Assembly: GCA_028565635.1 (NCBI GenBank)
Contig: JAOXYB010052790.1
Coordinates: 1-11,483, forward strand
Direction: 5' to 3'
DNA from: Phoronis ovalis
Taxonomy: Eukaryota > Phoronida > Phoronidae
Length of the DNA: 11,483 bases
Position 1 is the first letter of the stretch; the number at the start of each line of letters is the position of its first letter. Positions 1-8,210 of the stretch are shown piece after piece. Position numbers and translations under genes: made by a program. The notes beneath the pieces are model-generated. The model had not been told where the DNA came from. It worked only from the letters and a program-made list of their open reading frames with translations, and searched no databases.

Positions 1-192
1 TACCCTGTACCAAATACGAAGATGATCTGACGAAAGCTGAAGCCATTATAGCAAGACAAAGAAAAGGTTACATACGCCGCCGCCGCATACAGTACGGCTA
101 TATGCCCTTTCACTATTACATAGTGATGGGCATAAAAACTGGATCCACTTCAGCGGCACATCCCTATATAGAGGGAACTCTGAGTACCCCCC
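1..192 (-). repeat. Probable interspersed repeat fragment at the left edge
   Basis: Read on the minus strand, the block starts GGGGGGTACTC (about 192-182) and continues through CTATATAGGGATGTGCCGCTG (171-151). From memory this resembles the end of a dispersed non-coding repeat common in cnidarian and other marine-invertebrate DNA; I cannot verify that. It contains an imperfect hairpin: ATGCCC 102-107 and CACTAT 111-116 pair with ATAGTG 120-125 and GGGCAT 128-133 around a 3-nt loop. GC content is clearly above its surroundings. A plus-strand frame stays open from 3 to 254 (84 codons, including an RRRR run), followed by TAA, but it shows no domain I know. An unrelated plus-strand coding exon remains possible. 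Confidence 0.35.
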
Positions 193-448
193 ACTGGGAG
201 GGGTCTGGTACCCTTGTTTTTACAGTAAATTCAAGGCAATTCTTCCAATTTATCTAATTGAAAAAGATCTTCAGTTTCCTGCACCACTAAAGATCTCAGC
301 AGTGATGAAGATGACTTATTGTCACAAACTTCATTTGCAAATTAAAGCTTCGTTTCAATCTATAGTAATTACTATCTAAACTAATATTACAATTGGGCAC
401 TTCAGTAACGAGTCTATTGAAATATTGAAATCTTTCTAACAAACTTAC

Positions 449-636
449 TTTGCAGCAAAATGCAATGGAGACTGTTTGTCATTATCTTTTATGTTGAGAT
501 ATGCACCCTCAGCAATGAGTTCTTCCAATGAACCAAAATGTCCCTCTTTTGAAGCATAATGCATGACAGAGCAGCCAAAGTCATCTCTTTCATTCATCAA
601 TTTTTTTAGACTTTCTTTACTTTGAGTATCACATCC
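449..636 (-). CDS. TRPA1: TRPA1 exon g (last visible exon)
   Basis: This 188-nt exon is entered in phase 0 after GGATTTTCAG and left in phase 2 before a consensus donor GTAAGT; the stop just beyond (TAA at 445-447) is intronic. It encodes GCDTQSKESLKKLMNERDD, then FGCSVMHYASKEGHFGSLEEL, then INDKQSPLHFAAK-type repeat sequence in which the visible end is DKQSPLHFAAK. The next repeat is cut by the intron, and no following exon is visible in the remaining 448 nt, so the gene continues off the left edge. Confidence 0.86.
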
Positions 637-3600
637 CTGAAAATCCAATTGCATTGTTTAGAAAGAACTGGCTGTATGCTATTATTAAAATATGAAAAAA
701 AACACAGATCATTGTATAATTATCTCTTTGTACAAAATTTCCACCTCATATCTGTAATACCTGAGTGCTAATTGCATTATTTGACCATACGACCCCTAGA
801 TTACCTGTAAATGACATAAAACCATCATTTTCTAAAGTTAAATGCAATTTTAAATTTTGACCTTTAGACCTTTAAGGTCAGCTGACTTATCTCAGAGATG
901 TCACATGTCAAATGATATGACTATAGCACCACTCTGTCTTAATTTAGACACTCTTCCTTATTATAATTAGCCTAAAAACATGCTAAAAATAAAAAATGTG
1001 ACTTTTTGAACCATAAAAGATTTCAAAAATCATCATGTTTACCTTTAGGTGACCAGATTCCATCATTTTTGAAGGTTTTAAGACATTTTTGAAATTTGAC
1101 CAACTGACCTCAAATTGACCTATGACCTAATATTTTTGTTTGTCCCCCTCCCTACTAAATCCACACCTCAAGTTTGGTACAAGTAGCACAAAGCGTTTCC
1201 AAAATGTAGATGTTTGAAAATTGGAAGCAACAAAGGAAAAGAAAAATAGAGATAGTACATTCTCAATAGGTTGCACCTGCTGTGCAACCTAAATATAATT
1301 TTTATAATGCCCCTATTGCAGTAGAATAAGGTTAATTAATGACTACAGATTTTAGAATTGCATTATTTTTTTCACAAAAAGATATTGGTTCAAAATATAA
1401 AATTGTTTTTAAAAAAAAAGCAAAAAATCAGGTTAACTGATTGTGGCAAGTTAATTCTTTGTTGACAACTGGCAAAAAATATACCATTTAAATCAGATAT
1501 GCATAGACACTTAATAGACAAAACCTTGAACCCTTTTGTAGACTTTCTTTGTGGTAGATTATGAATTCAGTTAGCTACTTCTTGACTGAAAATAACATAG
1601 TCTCATTAATGAGAATTAGTTATGTATATATATAAGCCTATAATCATGTGACACTCAAGTAAAAGCTCATTTTGTGCTTAATAAATAAGTTATTACATTG
1701 CATTCTAGTCTGTTATCTGAAACAATCATGATGTGACAAAATAAGTATATTAAAATGTATATTAGCAAATGCATTCCATTACATGCCTGCTAAAGCACAC
1801 TTCGCATGTTTGTGTATTTCCAGCGAAAATGTGATCCTCACATCTGTGCTATAAAAACATTTAGCATTGGCAAAATACAAAAATGGCGCGTTCCTTCGAA
1901 GGCTCCTTAATCCTAAATGTCACACTCAACCTATATTTCTTTTTCAAAAACAGTAGTAGGGAATATGTTATAAGAAGATATGTTAAATTTACGACTTAAT
2001 TCTTTATCTACATTTGGCTAAAAATAGCAAAAAATGCCAAAGACCACAAAACTTCAAGCAAAATTTAAGGGTCATGACCTTGTGACCTCTCATGACCATG
2101 CATTGGACTGCAGCAAAGCTATTTACTGCGGACCACATGTCATCTCCTTTTAAATAAGTGGTCATTCTCTTCAATATTTTGCACTTGCTTAAGAGAACAC
2201 GGCACTGATCAGGAAGCATCGCTATTTTGCGTGCACTATACTTGTATTTAAAGTACAATTTAAAAACAGTTAGACCAGTGATTATTTTTTTAAATTTGTA
2301 ATTACTTTGAGTCACATCCCCTACCAATGTATAGAGTAAAGTTTTACATATGATTTGCTTATTACAAATTTGGAAAAATAATATTTAATTTAAGCTGGAA
2401 AATCAATTTTTAACTGATCATGCACGCACACACACACACACACACACACAAATAACCTCACTGTTTTAACTACAATAGCACTAGCTATTATAACTTATTG
2501 CACCAAGAATGTGAATGCTTACTGCAGCAAGAAGTTCCAATTTCAACTGGCTCAATTTTGTCCCATTTTTTATGGCAATATGAAAGAAATTTCTGCCATT
2601 CTTATCCTTTTGTTTAGCATCTGCTCCTCTGTCTACCAACACTCTCATTGTCAGAATGCAGCGTTTAGATGCAGCAACATGGAGAGCTGTTCTTTCATCC
2701 TTGTCTTGCACATCAATGTATGCTCCCTAAAAATTCAAGGTTGTTGATACAAAGAATAATTAACTATTATTATTTTGTTCAATGAACTTAACTTCTATCC
2801 TTTTTTCATTTTAATCTCCAAAATGTATTAAAAGTTTCTACAATTAGTGGCATCTCAACCAAGTAAATAGCGAAGGAAGTTAATTATCTAAAAAAAATAG
2901 CATTTGACGTACTTTGTTGAGAAGATAAGTCACAATTTCAACATGATCAAACATAGCTGCCTTGTGTAAGGGTGTCATTCCATTTACATCCTTTGCTATG
3001 AGAACTGTATCTACTTTATGTGGCTGAAGCTCAAACATGACTTTGATGGACTTGAAGGCTCCCTGTGAACATGCTAAGTGGATGGGTGTTGATTGGTCTT
3101 CCTGCGCAGCATCAATCTCTGATCCAGCTTCTATGCAAATTCTAATGGCCTGTAAATCAAGAAATTTAACCACTGCAATACATAAGCAGGTCAGTGAAAA
3201 ACAAACTCATGCACATTCATTCCTGTTTTGTATCCATCTTATATTATTTTATTACAAGTCGAGACAAATCACCATTTAAAATTTTCTTTAATATAAAAAT
3301 TTCTTTACGATGTCAACATATTATAATACTATAAATCCATATATTTTTTTTTGTATACAAACACTGCATATATATATGTAACCCTAGCTATAGAAAAAGA
3401 AACCGGTGCTAACATATATTTCTATTTCATGGTTATATCTACTGTGAAGCAAATTTTAGGAACATTACATCTACAAAGAATTCAAATATATCAAACTGAT
3501 GTTCAAGGTACAAGAAACATGCCATTTACACAGTGTTCATCCACAAACATGAATTGTGATAAAGTTTGGGTTCATGACTGGTATAAGTGCCATCAAATGC

Positions 3601-5937
3601 ATGCAATTAAAATGAACTACAAACTCTACATAGGTTTTTATGTAGTCATGTTTAGGTAAATTGCCTGTAAAACCTTGCCACGGTGCTTCTCTTTCTGAAT
3701 ACGAAAATTTCTGAGGACACTGTTGGGTAACTGTAGTCTGCAGTTAAAAGCTGGCAAAAAATGGACAGGAAAAAAGTAGCAAAGGAGAGCTTTTTTAATT
3801 TTAATAGAAATTTGACAGATATAAGAATATAATTTATACAGAAGGTTAGATATTAGACAAATTATTTTGTACAGAGTTAGGCACAATATAAATATTTTTT
3901 ATTGAAATTTTTAATTTGAATGTTAGGAAACTTGAGGCACAGGTTAATCTAAACTGGACACAGAACAGGAAAATGCATAACACGTCTAACCCCCCAATCA
4001 CCGCTTAAAATAGTAGCATGTCTTTTTATTTTATAGTGATAAAACTGGAAAGAGTCCCTGTTTTAGAATATCCGAGATTCTTAGCTGAAATATTCATATA
4101 TTAAAAATCACACGATTCTTACCCCCAAATCGCCACTGTTGACTGCTGAATGTAATGCTGTGCTATTCTCTTTGTTCATGAACTTCAATAAATCAAGCCT
4201 ATTATAACCATGCTTTTCCGCTGAAATGTTAAAATCAAAATTAAAATGTCATTGTCTTTTTATTTTTGGAAGATAATAATCTAATTAAACTGTGATACTT
4301 CAAGGTATAACACTGTGTACTGGGGAAATTTAGCACAGTGATTGCATAAATATACAGTGCAGTAAACAGTTAAACTTCTATACATATTAAATAAACACTG
4401 CATGAATATAGCTGCTGCAGTTATTATATCAGTCTGTAATTTTCCTCAAAGGGTTAATGTCCCAGTATACCATAATTAAGGTGACTAGATCTTGCTTATT
4501 CTCGCACAATATATTGTACTCCATCACTTCCTTCCCATATTATATTATAACGCTCCAGCACTCTATAATATCATACAGCACCAGAATATTGTTAACTGCT
4601 TACATGACAAGTGGCATATTAGCTGTTTGCACTGTAGTTCAACTGACCAGCATTTATGAACCAACAAAACCTATGCATAGCATTAAAAGTTTAATATTTT
4701 GCACAATATGTTAGTTAAATACAGTCAATACCTTCATCAATGAGAAATTTCAGAACTGCTGATGAAGCGTGTTTAGCAGCGTAGTGGATTGGATATAAGC
4801 CATCCTCACTTGGAACGCACAAACGGGCTTTGTTATCAAGCTACAAAAAATCACACATCATAGAAACTTTACTGTAAGATAAAATTGCAATAGCATTTCT
4901 GGAATAACCATTAACACCTTCACAGTGTTACTTTATTATAGTGTAAAGTGGAACTTTGCCATAATGATTGTAAAATGTACGTGTTTAGTATGCATGCATG
5001 CAGCACTGTTTTTTAACTACTGTATGTTTTCTTACATTAACATAAAAACATGTATGCACGATCCAAGATGTAAATATCATTGCAAATACTTCACTATGAT
5101 TGTTTTCCACCATCTGTATATCTTCAAAAAACACATGCATCATAAAAATGGGGTATCCATGTTACATCTACCATGTATGTGGCATCTTAGTGGTTAACTT
5201 ACATGTATGTGTTAATTTACACAGTTAGTTTTTGAAAATATTAGTGTTGGTGGACCATATGTAACTAAGGCAAGTAAGGCATTGCTTTATCTGACACAAT
5301 ACAGCATATTTAATCATCATTATTAGTTAATAATTTCATGATCCTTTTTTCTTACCAAAATTTTTGCACATTCTAGATTATTTTTGCAAGCAGCATAGTG
5401 AAGTGGTCCCATTCCATTCTCTCCAGGTGTGTTGGGACAAACTTCAGGATTCTTTAGCATGACCTTTAACAGGCAAAAGAAGTAGTTTTTAACATGACAG
5501 GTATTACCTTTGTTAAGATATGTTCATTTGTTTATACTATAATTGCAAATTTCGTAAGTGGAAAGATTTTAATACAAATTAATCAAAAATCATTTTATAT
5601 TTTATTGAATTATACTGTAGAATTAAAGATGAGCAGTATAAATTTTCTTGAATGTTTGCTAGATCAGTGAAGCTGCGAGGAAAAAATATGTTTAATTTTT
5701 CCAAACACATTTTGTTAGCTATACTTTGTTAATTTACAAATTTAAAATATTTATATGATACCTCAAGGATGCCTGGTTTGTCAAGGTCTACAGCCAAATG
5801 CAGAGGTGATAAATGATCATTATTCAGCAGTTTTGTATCCGCTCCTTTGGTTATCAGATAATCAATAGAGTCTAACTGTGAGTGTTCCACAGCTATGTGC
5901 AAAGGTGTGTTGCCTTTATTATCCTGTGTATTGATAT
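449..5937 (-). CDS. TRPA1: TRPA1-type ankyrin-repeat cation channel, internal part of a multi-exon gene (7 exons)
   Basis: Seven minus-strand exons (5762-5937, 5356-5463, 4732-4840, 4123-4220, 2913-3149, 2523-2726, 449-636) join in one frame to give 372 complete codons without a stop. All six introns have GT..AG borders and compatible phases. The product is about ten ankyrin repeats plus the start of an eleventh, with signatures such as GNTPLHIAVEH, GMTPLHKAAMFDH and QSPLHFAAK. Order and spacing follow the TRPA1 N-terminal domain rather than a generic ankyrin protein: the insert EKHGYNRLDLLKFMN, the GRNFFHIA repeat and the FGCSVMHYA repeat each have a counterpart in the same order in vertebrate TRPA1. 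The family are plasma-membrane calcium-permeable channels sensing electrophiles, temperature or other noxious stimuli; the ankyrin domain is cytoplasmic. The six-helix pore domain must lie left of this window and the start codon to the right. No lesion is seen, so the gene looks functional. Another TRPA subfamily member is the main alternative. Confidence 0.85.
801..1101. repeat. Diverged direct duplication, copies 801-862 and 1039-1101
   Basis: Two about 62-nt copies sit 238-239 nt apart. Both begin TTACCT(G/T)TA and share TGAC, then CCATCATTTT, then (T)AA(A/G)GTT, and end TTTGACC. In the first 40 aligned positions I count 11 mismatches, and one 1-nt gap lies later. This is either a partial tandem duplication inside the intron or two internal modules of one repeat element. 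Confidence 0.5.
1268..1290. repeat. Perfect 9-bp inverted repeat (hairpin)
   Basis: AGGTTGCAC (1268-1276) and GTGCAACCT (1282-1290) are exact reverse complements separated by CTGCT. It stands out as a GC-richer hairpin in very AT-rich intron DNA. It may mark the end of the TGACCT-rich repeat just upstream. Confidence 0.6.
2423..2451. repeat. CA dinucleotide microsatellite
   Basis: An uninterrupted (CA)12 run at 2427-2450 is preceded by CACG. It lies about 70 nt inside the intron beyond the donor of TRPA1 exon f and is probably length-variable. Confidence 0.95.
2523..2726 (-). CDS. TRPA1: TRPA1 exon f (two ankyrin repeats)
   Basis: This 204-nt exon (68 codons) has phase 0 at both ends. The acceptor is TTGAATTTTTAG and the donor is GTAAGC. 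It begins GAYIDVQDKDERTALHVAA and continues with VDRGADAKQKDKNGRNFFHIA. The GRNFxH core is characteristic of the TRPA1 repeat just before the segment carrying reactive cysteines. It ends LSQLKLELLAA, a helical stretch continued by exon g. Confidence 0.87.
2913..3149 (-). CDS. TRPA1: TRPA1 exon e (two ankyrin repeats)
   Basis: This 237-nt exon (79 codons) has phase 0 at both ends. The acceptor is TTGATTTACAG and the donor is GTACGT. It starts AIRICIEAGSEIDAAQ, finishing the repeat from exon d. A repeat with core STPIHLACSQGAFKSIKVMF follows, then a longer loop with HKVDTVLIAKD, then GMTPLHKAAMFDHVEIVTYL. The extended loop between these two repeats and the A(M/L)FDH motif match the corresponding TRPA1 region. 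Confidence 0.87.
3150..4122 (-). other. TRPA1 intron d-e, 973 nt
   Basis: AT-rich intron. Open frames on both strands (for example plus 3351-3659 and minus 3638-3886) are lysine-, tyrosine- and isoleucine-rich or otherwise compositionally biased, carry no recognisable domain, and are best read as chance. A short TA-repeat sits at about 3367-3378. I see nothing else supportable. Confidence 0.6.
4123..4220 (-). CDS. TRPA1: TRPA1 exon d (inter-repeat insert and ankyrin repeat)
   Basis: This 98-nt exon starts with two bases completing the split codon and ends in phase 0. The acceptor is TTTTAACATTTCAG and the donor is GTAAGA. It encodes AEKHGYNRLDLLKFMNKE, then STALHSAVNSGDLG. The (E/K)HGY(N/S)R...FMN insert followed by a TxLHxAVxxGDL core is one of the most recognisable parts of TRPA1 and separates this gene from ordinary ankyrin proteins. 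Confidence 0.85.
4221..4731 (-). other. TRPA1 intron c-d, 511 nt
   Basis: AT-rich intron with a 7-bp inverted repeat, CACTGTG (4311-4317) and CACAGTG (4334-4340). The plus-strand open frame at 4457-4714 is low-complexity and rejected as a gene. Confidence 0.55.
4732..4840 (-). CDS. TRPA1: TRPA1 exon c (ankyrin repeat)
   Basis: This 109-nt exon is entered in phase 0 and left in phase 1 (last codon GAA plus one G). The acceptor is TTTTTTGTAG and the donor is GTATTG. It encodes LDNKARLCVPSEDG followed by the ankyrin core LYPIHYAAKHASSAVLKFL. The phase-1 exit is matched by the two-base start of the next exon, which is strong internal evidence that the pair is spliced together. Confidence 0.83.
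4841..5355 (-). other. TRPA1 intron b-c, 515 nt
   Basis: AT-rich intron. It is rich in ATGCATGCATG and CATGTATGTG words (about 4990-5005 and 5172-5212). I see no exon or recognisable element. Confidence 0.55.
5356..5463 (-). CDS. TRPA1: TRPA1 exon b (ankyrin repeat)
   Basis: This exon is 108 nt, exactly 36 codons, with phase 0 at both ends. The acceptor is CTGTTAAAG and the donor is a near-perfect GTAAGA. It starts VMLKNPEVCPNTPGENG, finishing the repeat begun in the previous exon, and then holds the core MGPLHYAACKNNLECAKIL. It has no useful ATG start of its own, so open-reading-frame scans miss it; it is supported by splice borders and by frame continuity with both neighbours. Confidence 0.83.
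5762..5937 (-). CDS. TRPA1: TRPA1 exon a (first visible exon, N-terminal ankyrin repeats)
   Basis: This 176-nt exon opens after a good acceptor (CTTTTTTCAG) with two bases that complete a codon split by the upstream intron. It ends in phase 0 before the donor GTATCA, a weaker donor than most others in this gene. It encodes 58 residues starting INTQDNKGNTPLHIAV. There is one full ankyrin repeat (NTPLHIAVEHSQLDSI) and most of the next (SPLHLAVDLDKPGILE). By comparison with vertebrate TRPA1 it corresponds to about the second and third repeats, so only the N-terminal tail and first repeat are missing upstream. The stop-free frame continues past the acceptor to an ATG at 5969-5971, probably by chance. 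Confidence 0.85.
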
Positions 5938-6027
5938 CTGAAAAAAGTTCAGTAAAAGTACGGTAAAACATCTAATATCTACATTTAATTTAATGCATGA
6001 TTTTTAAAATGTACACAATACACAACG

Positions 6028-6547
6028 GTGAGTGAGCTTGAATCCGCAGTCAAGTTTCTTAGTAAAACTCAAAGTGAAATTATTGAGCTAGTTGAAACCT
6101 TACAGAAACATTGCCAACATCTGGAGCAATATTCTAGAAGTTACAACTTGCGTTTTTATATAATATCCAAGAGAAAGAAAATGAGCAACCCATGGGTGAA
6201 TGTATTGAAAAACATTTCGATTTACCCAGATCTGTAATTGAAAATGCACACCGTTTCGGTAAATCTACCACAGGCCCTACCAAGGAGAAACGTCCCAGAG
6301 TCATGATTTGTAAATTTTTGCGTAGGACAGACCGATATGCTATCCTAGAAAATGCCAAAATAAATTGGACAATTAAGACACCTTATTACGTTCGACCTGA
6401 TTTAACTAAACAGGAAAATGAGGCAAGAAAACTGGCTATCCCTCCTATGTCTCGACTGTACAAATTAAGGGAAACGACCATCTTTCCGAAATGGCAAAGA
6501 TTTACGTGAACAACAGAACCGTGTCCCTCGATAAAACGAGTGATTAG
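6028..6547 (+). pseudogene. LINE ORF1 remnant (coiled coil plus RNA-binding-like domain)
   Basis: In the first frame, residues such as ESAVKFLSKTQSEIIELVE form a heptad-like coiled coil, followed by HLEQYSRSYNLRFY. A frameshift near 6158 moves the reading to QEKENEQPMGECIEKHF and then AHRFGKSTTG and RPRVMICKFLRRTDRYAIL, typical of the ORF1 RRM-type domain of L1-like elements (nucleic-acid chaperone in the RNP). A second frameshift near 6470 leads to NDHLSEMAKIYVNNR and the stop TAG at 6545-6547. The length of about 170 residues is shorter than full ORF1, so the N-terminus is probably lost. Non-functional. Confidence 0.75.
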
Positions 6548-6592
6548 GGGTCCTCCCAGCTACAGGGCTTACATTCATCGCTATGTAATATT

Positions 6593-7190
6593 AGGATTGC
6601 TTCGTGGAATATGTAAATGGATGGACACAAAAATAATTGCAAACATTTATTACTACCTCTTCATTGTGACATTATGTCTTTCAGAAACTCATTAAAAAAA
6701 TTATGGTAATATTGAACTCGAAGTGTATAAATGGTATGGATTGAATAGAGCTTCAATATCCAAGAAAGCCCCCAATGGCTCGGGTGGTGTAGGTATTTTG
6801 ATTAGATTATGTCTATTTGAGTTATTTTATATGTTACAGCTAAGTGGTTAATTGACTCATCATTTGAGGGTATTCTTATTTTGAAGTTAACAAACAAAAT
6901 TAGTGGAGTTGAACTAATTGTTATATCACTATATTACCACCTGCAAATTCTGCTAGGCAGACAGTTTCTATAATCACATGACAACAATGATGTATAATTT
7001 AAGTAGGTGTGACTATGTTGGAATGTGTGGTGACCTAAATAGTCGCACAGCAGGATTGTCTGACATGATAGAACAAGCTGACATTGAGATCACTAGGATA
7101 AACATTTACTGGAAAAAAAAACATGGCCAAGCTTGATAGATTTTTGTAAAGATAATAGGTGCATAATATTGAATGGCAGGCTTCAAATTA
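6593..7190 (+). pseudogene. LINE apurinic-type endonuclease domain remnant
   Basis: RIASWN at 6593-6610 is followed, after a 2-nt shift, by VNGW, matching the SWNVNG start of EEP-fold retrotransposon endonucleases. LCLSETH follows at about 6674-6694 and contains the metal-binding Glu, then KKAPNGSGGVGILI ending at about 6803. RCDYVGMCGDLNSRTAGL at 7005-7058 carries the catalytic GD(L/F)N motif. LIDFCKDNRCIILNGRL ends at about 7184. These pieces lie in different frames with intervening stops, so the domain is dead. In an intact element this enzyme nicks the genomic target. Confidence 0.72.
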
Positions 7191-7439
7191 TGTTTACTGT
7201 AGAAATAAATAAACATACCGATATAACCTTAGAAACAAATGCCGAATTGAATAAAAAATTTAAAGCAAATAATTTACCCCCTAACTTCATGTGCTCTGAA
7301 GAAGTTATAAATCAGATTAAGGAAGTGTGTTTAAAACTAGAAAGATGTATTGCTAATCAGAAAGAAATTGATGATATATATCAGGATAATATTTCCGACA
7401 TCTATCATTCAGAAAATTAATGAAAACTACTGAAAATGG

Positions 7440-8210
7440 CCAGTTCCAAAAAAAGCATAAACATAAAACCAAACCCTGGTGTAATGACGATCTTAATTCA
7501 TTGTGGGACAAAGTGTGTGAGAGTGAGAAAAAATACCTGAAACTCAGAAAATTCAAATAAAAAAATTAAAAGGGAGGTAAAGAAAAAATTTTATGATGAT
7601 CAACTTAGTTTTGATAAAGTGTATAGAAAATGTAAAAGAAAATATTTTAAGCAAGCCCAGCTTGATATTCAAAAACTAGAAACTGATAATGAAAATGATG
7701 TTTTAAATAAGCAAATTACACTGCAAAAAGTTAGCTGGGTAGTCAACCATGCTAAAATAAACAAGTCTTCAAGCATTGACAATATACCAAATGAAGTGTT
7801 GAAAAATGGCCCCTCAAAAGAACTTTTGTGTAAATTATATAACACATGTTTCTTATATATAGTCTAACCCCCACTGTTTGGAATCAGGCACTAATTATTC
7901 TACCAATACCAAAAGGAAATAAAGATAGAACTATTCCTCTCAATTACAGGGGAATAAGCCTTGTGTTGTGTTGGTAAAATATATAGTGGCATACTAAATA
8001 AACGTCTAATTAAATTCCTTGATGCAAATAATTTGATAGTTGACGAACAAAACGTATTTCGTGCAATGAGATCTGGTATTGATCATTTATTTGTTCTATG
8101 TTCAATTATTAGGAATAGAAAAATCACTGGGCAGGACAAAAATGAGTTAGTAGGGCTGTTTTTGTATTTTTAGTTTTGTAAGTCTTTTAATGTGGAGAAG
8201 CCTTAAAACT
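7440..8210 (+). pseudogene. LINE reverse transcriptase remnant, truncated at motif A
   Basis: The linker includes KHKHKTKPWCNDDLN. The fingers include KINKSSSIDNIPNEVLKNG (about 7758-7806). After a shift, PTVWNQALIIL and PIPKGN (7870 on) lead to LNYRGISL, and after another shift GKIYSGILNKRLIKFL and DEQNVFRAMRSGIDHL (7961 frame), the well-conserved RT region before motif A. Motif A is only a trace: YF, a stop at 8171-8173, then FCKSFNV. The first catalytic Asp position coincides with the stop, and the usual AFD reads SFN. No motif C follows. Non-functional. Confidence 0.78.

Larger units (their letters stand above)
637..2522 (-). other. TRPA1 intron f-g, 1886 nt, with short repeats
   Basis: This is the longest intron lying between two visible exons. 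It is AT-rich with no supportable exon on either strand. It holds a diverged duplication (801-862 and 1039-1101), clusters of TGACCT motifs (1105-1128 and 2070-2088), a perfect 9-bp stem hairpin (1268-1290), a 10-bp palindrome CCTTCGAAGG (1894-1903), and the CA microsatellite next to exon f. Parts of 780-1290 have the look of an old interspersed repeat, but I cannot name a family. Confidence 0.6.
6019..8210 (+). mobile_element. Decayed LINE-type (non-LTR) retrotransposon, 3' half missing
   Basis: Protein fragments in the standard LINE order occur on the plus strand: an ORF1 with coiled coil and RNA-binding-like domain (6028-6547), an endonuclease with SWN, LSETH and GDLNSR motifs (about 6593-7190), and the fingers and first palm part of a reverse transcriptase (about 7619-8210). 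The frame changes at least eight times and stops are frequent, so it cannot encode working proteins. It ends just after the RT motif A region; no YxDD catalytic motif and no 3' tail follow. The two-ORF layout and ORF1 type suggest an L1/Tx1-like element, but the clade is uncertain. It lies antisense to TRPA1, apparently within that gene's 5' intron. Neither terminus nor a target-site duplication could be fixed by eye. Confidence 0.8.

Noticed and set aside
2004-2327. 107-codon minus-strand open frame inside the longest TRPA1 intron
   Set aside because: It has low-complexity, cysteine/lysine-rich composition, no splice logic with neighbouring exons and no domain; it overlaps the TGACCT repeat cluster. 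Chance.
2511-2747. Plus-strand open frame opposite TRPA1 exon f
   Set aside because: It is the antisense shadow of a well-supported exon.
3037-3279. Plus-strand open frame opposite TRPA1 exon e
   Set aside because: It is the antisense shadow of exon e running into intron sequence.
3351-3659. 102-codon plus-strand open frame in intron d-e
   Set aside because: No domain, AT-driven amino-acid composition, and no acceptable splice partners seen.
4311-4340. Short inverted repeat CACTGTG/CACAGTG as a possible MITE end
   Set aside because: It is only 7 bp with a 16-nt spacer and no target duplication; expected by chance at this scale.
4457-5197. Plus-strand open frames 4457-4714 and 4925-5197
   Set aside because: Biased composition (Y, I, H, C rich) in AT-rich introns; the first stands alone and the second is dominated by CATG/ATGC word repeats.
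5175-5215. tRNA/SINE box-A-like stretch TGGCATCTTAGTGGTTAA
   Set aside because: The spacing does not fit a box A consensus, no box B follows at the right distance, and no cloverleaf can be drawn.
6134-6358. Minus-strand open frame over LINE ORF1
   Set aside because: It is the antisense shadow of the ORF1 remnant, which has a clear family signature on the plus strand.
7353-7556. Minus-strand open frame over the LINE linker
   Set aside because: It is the antisense shadow of the retrotransposon; it runs opposite the RT-domain linker.
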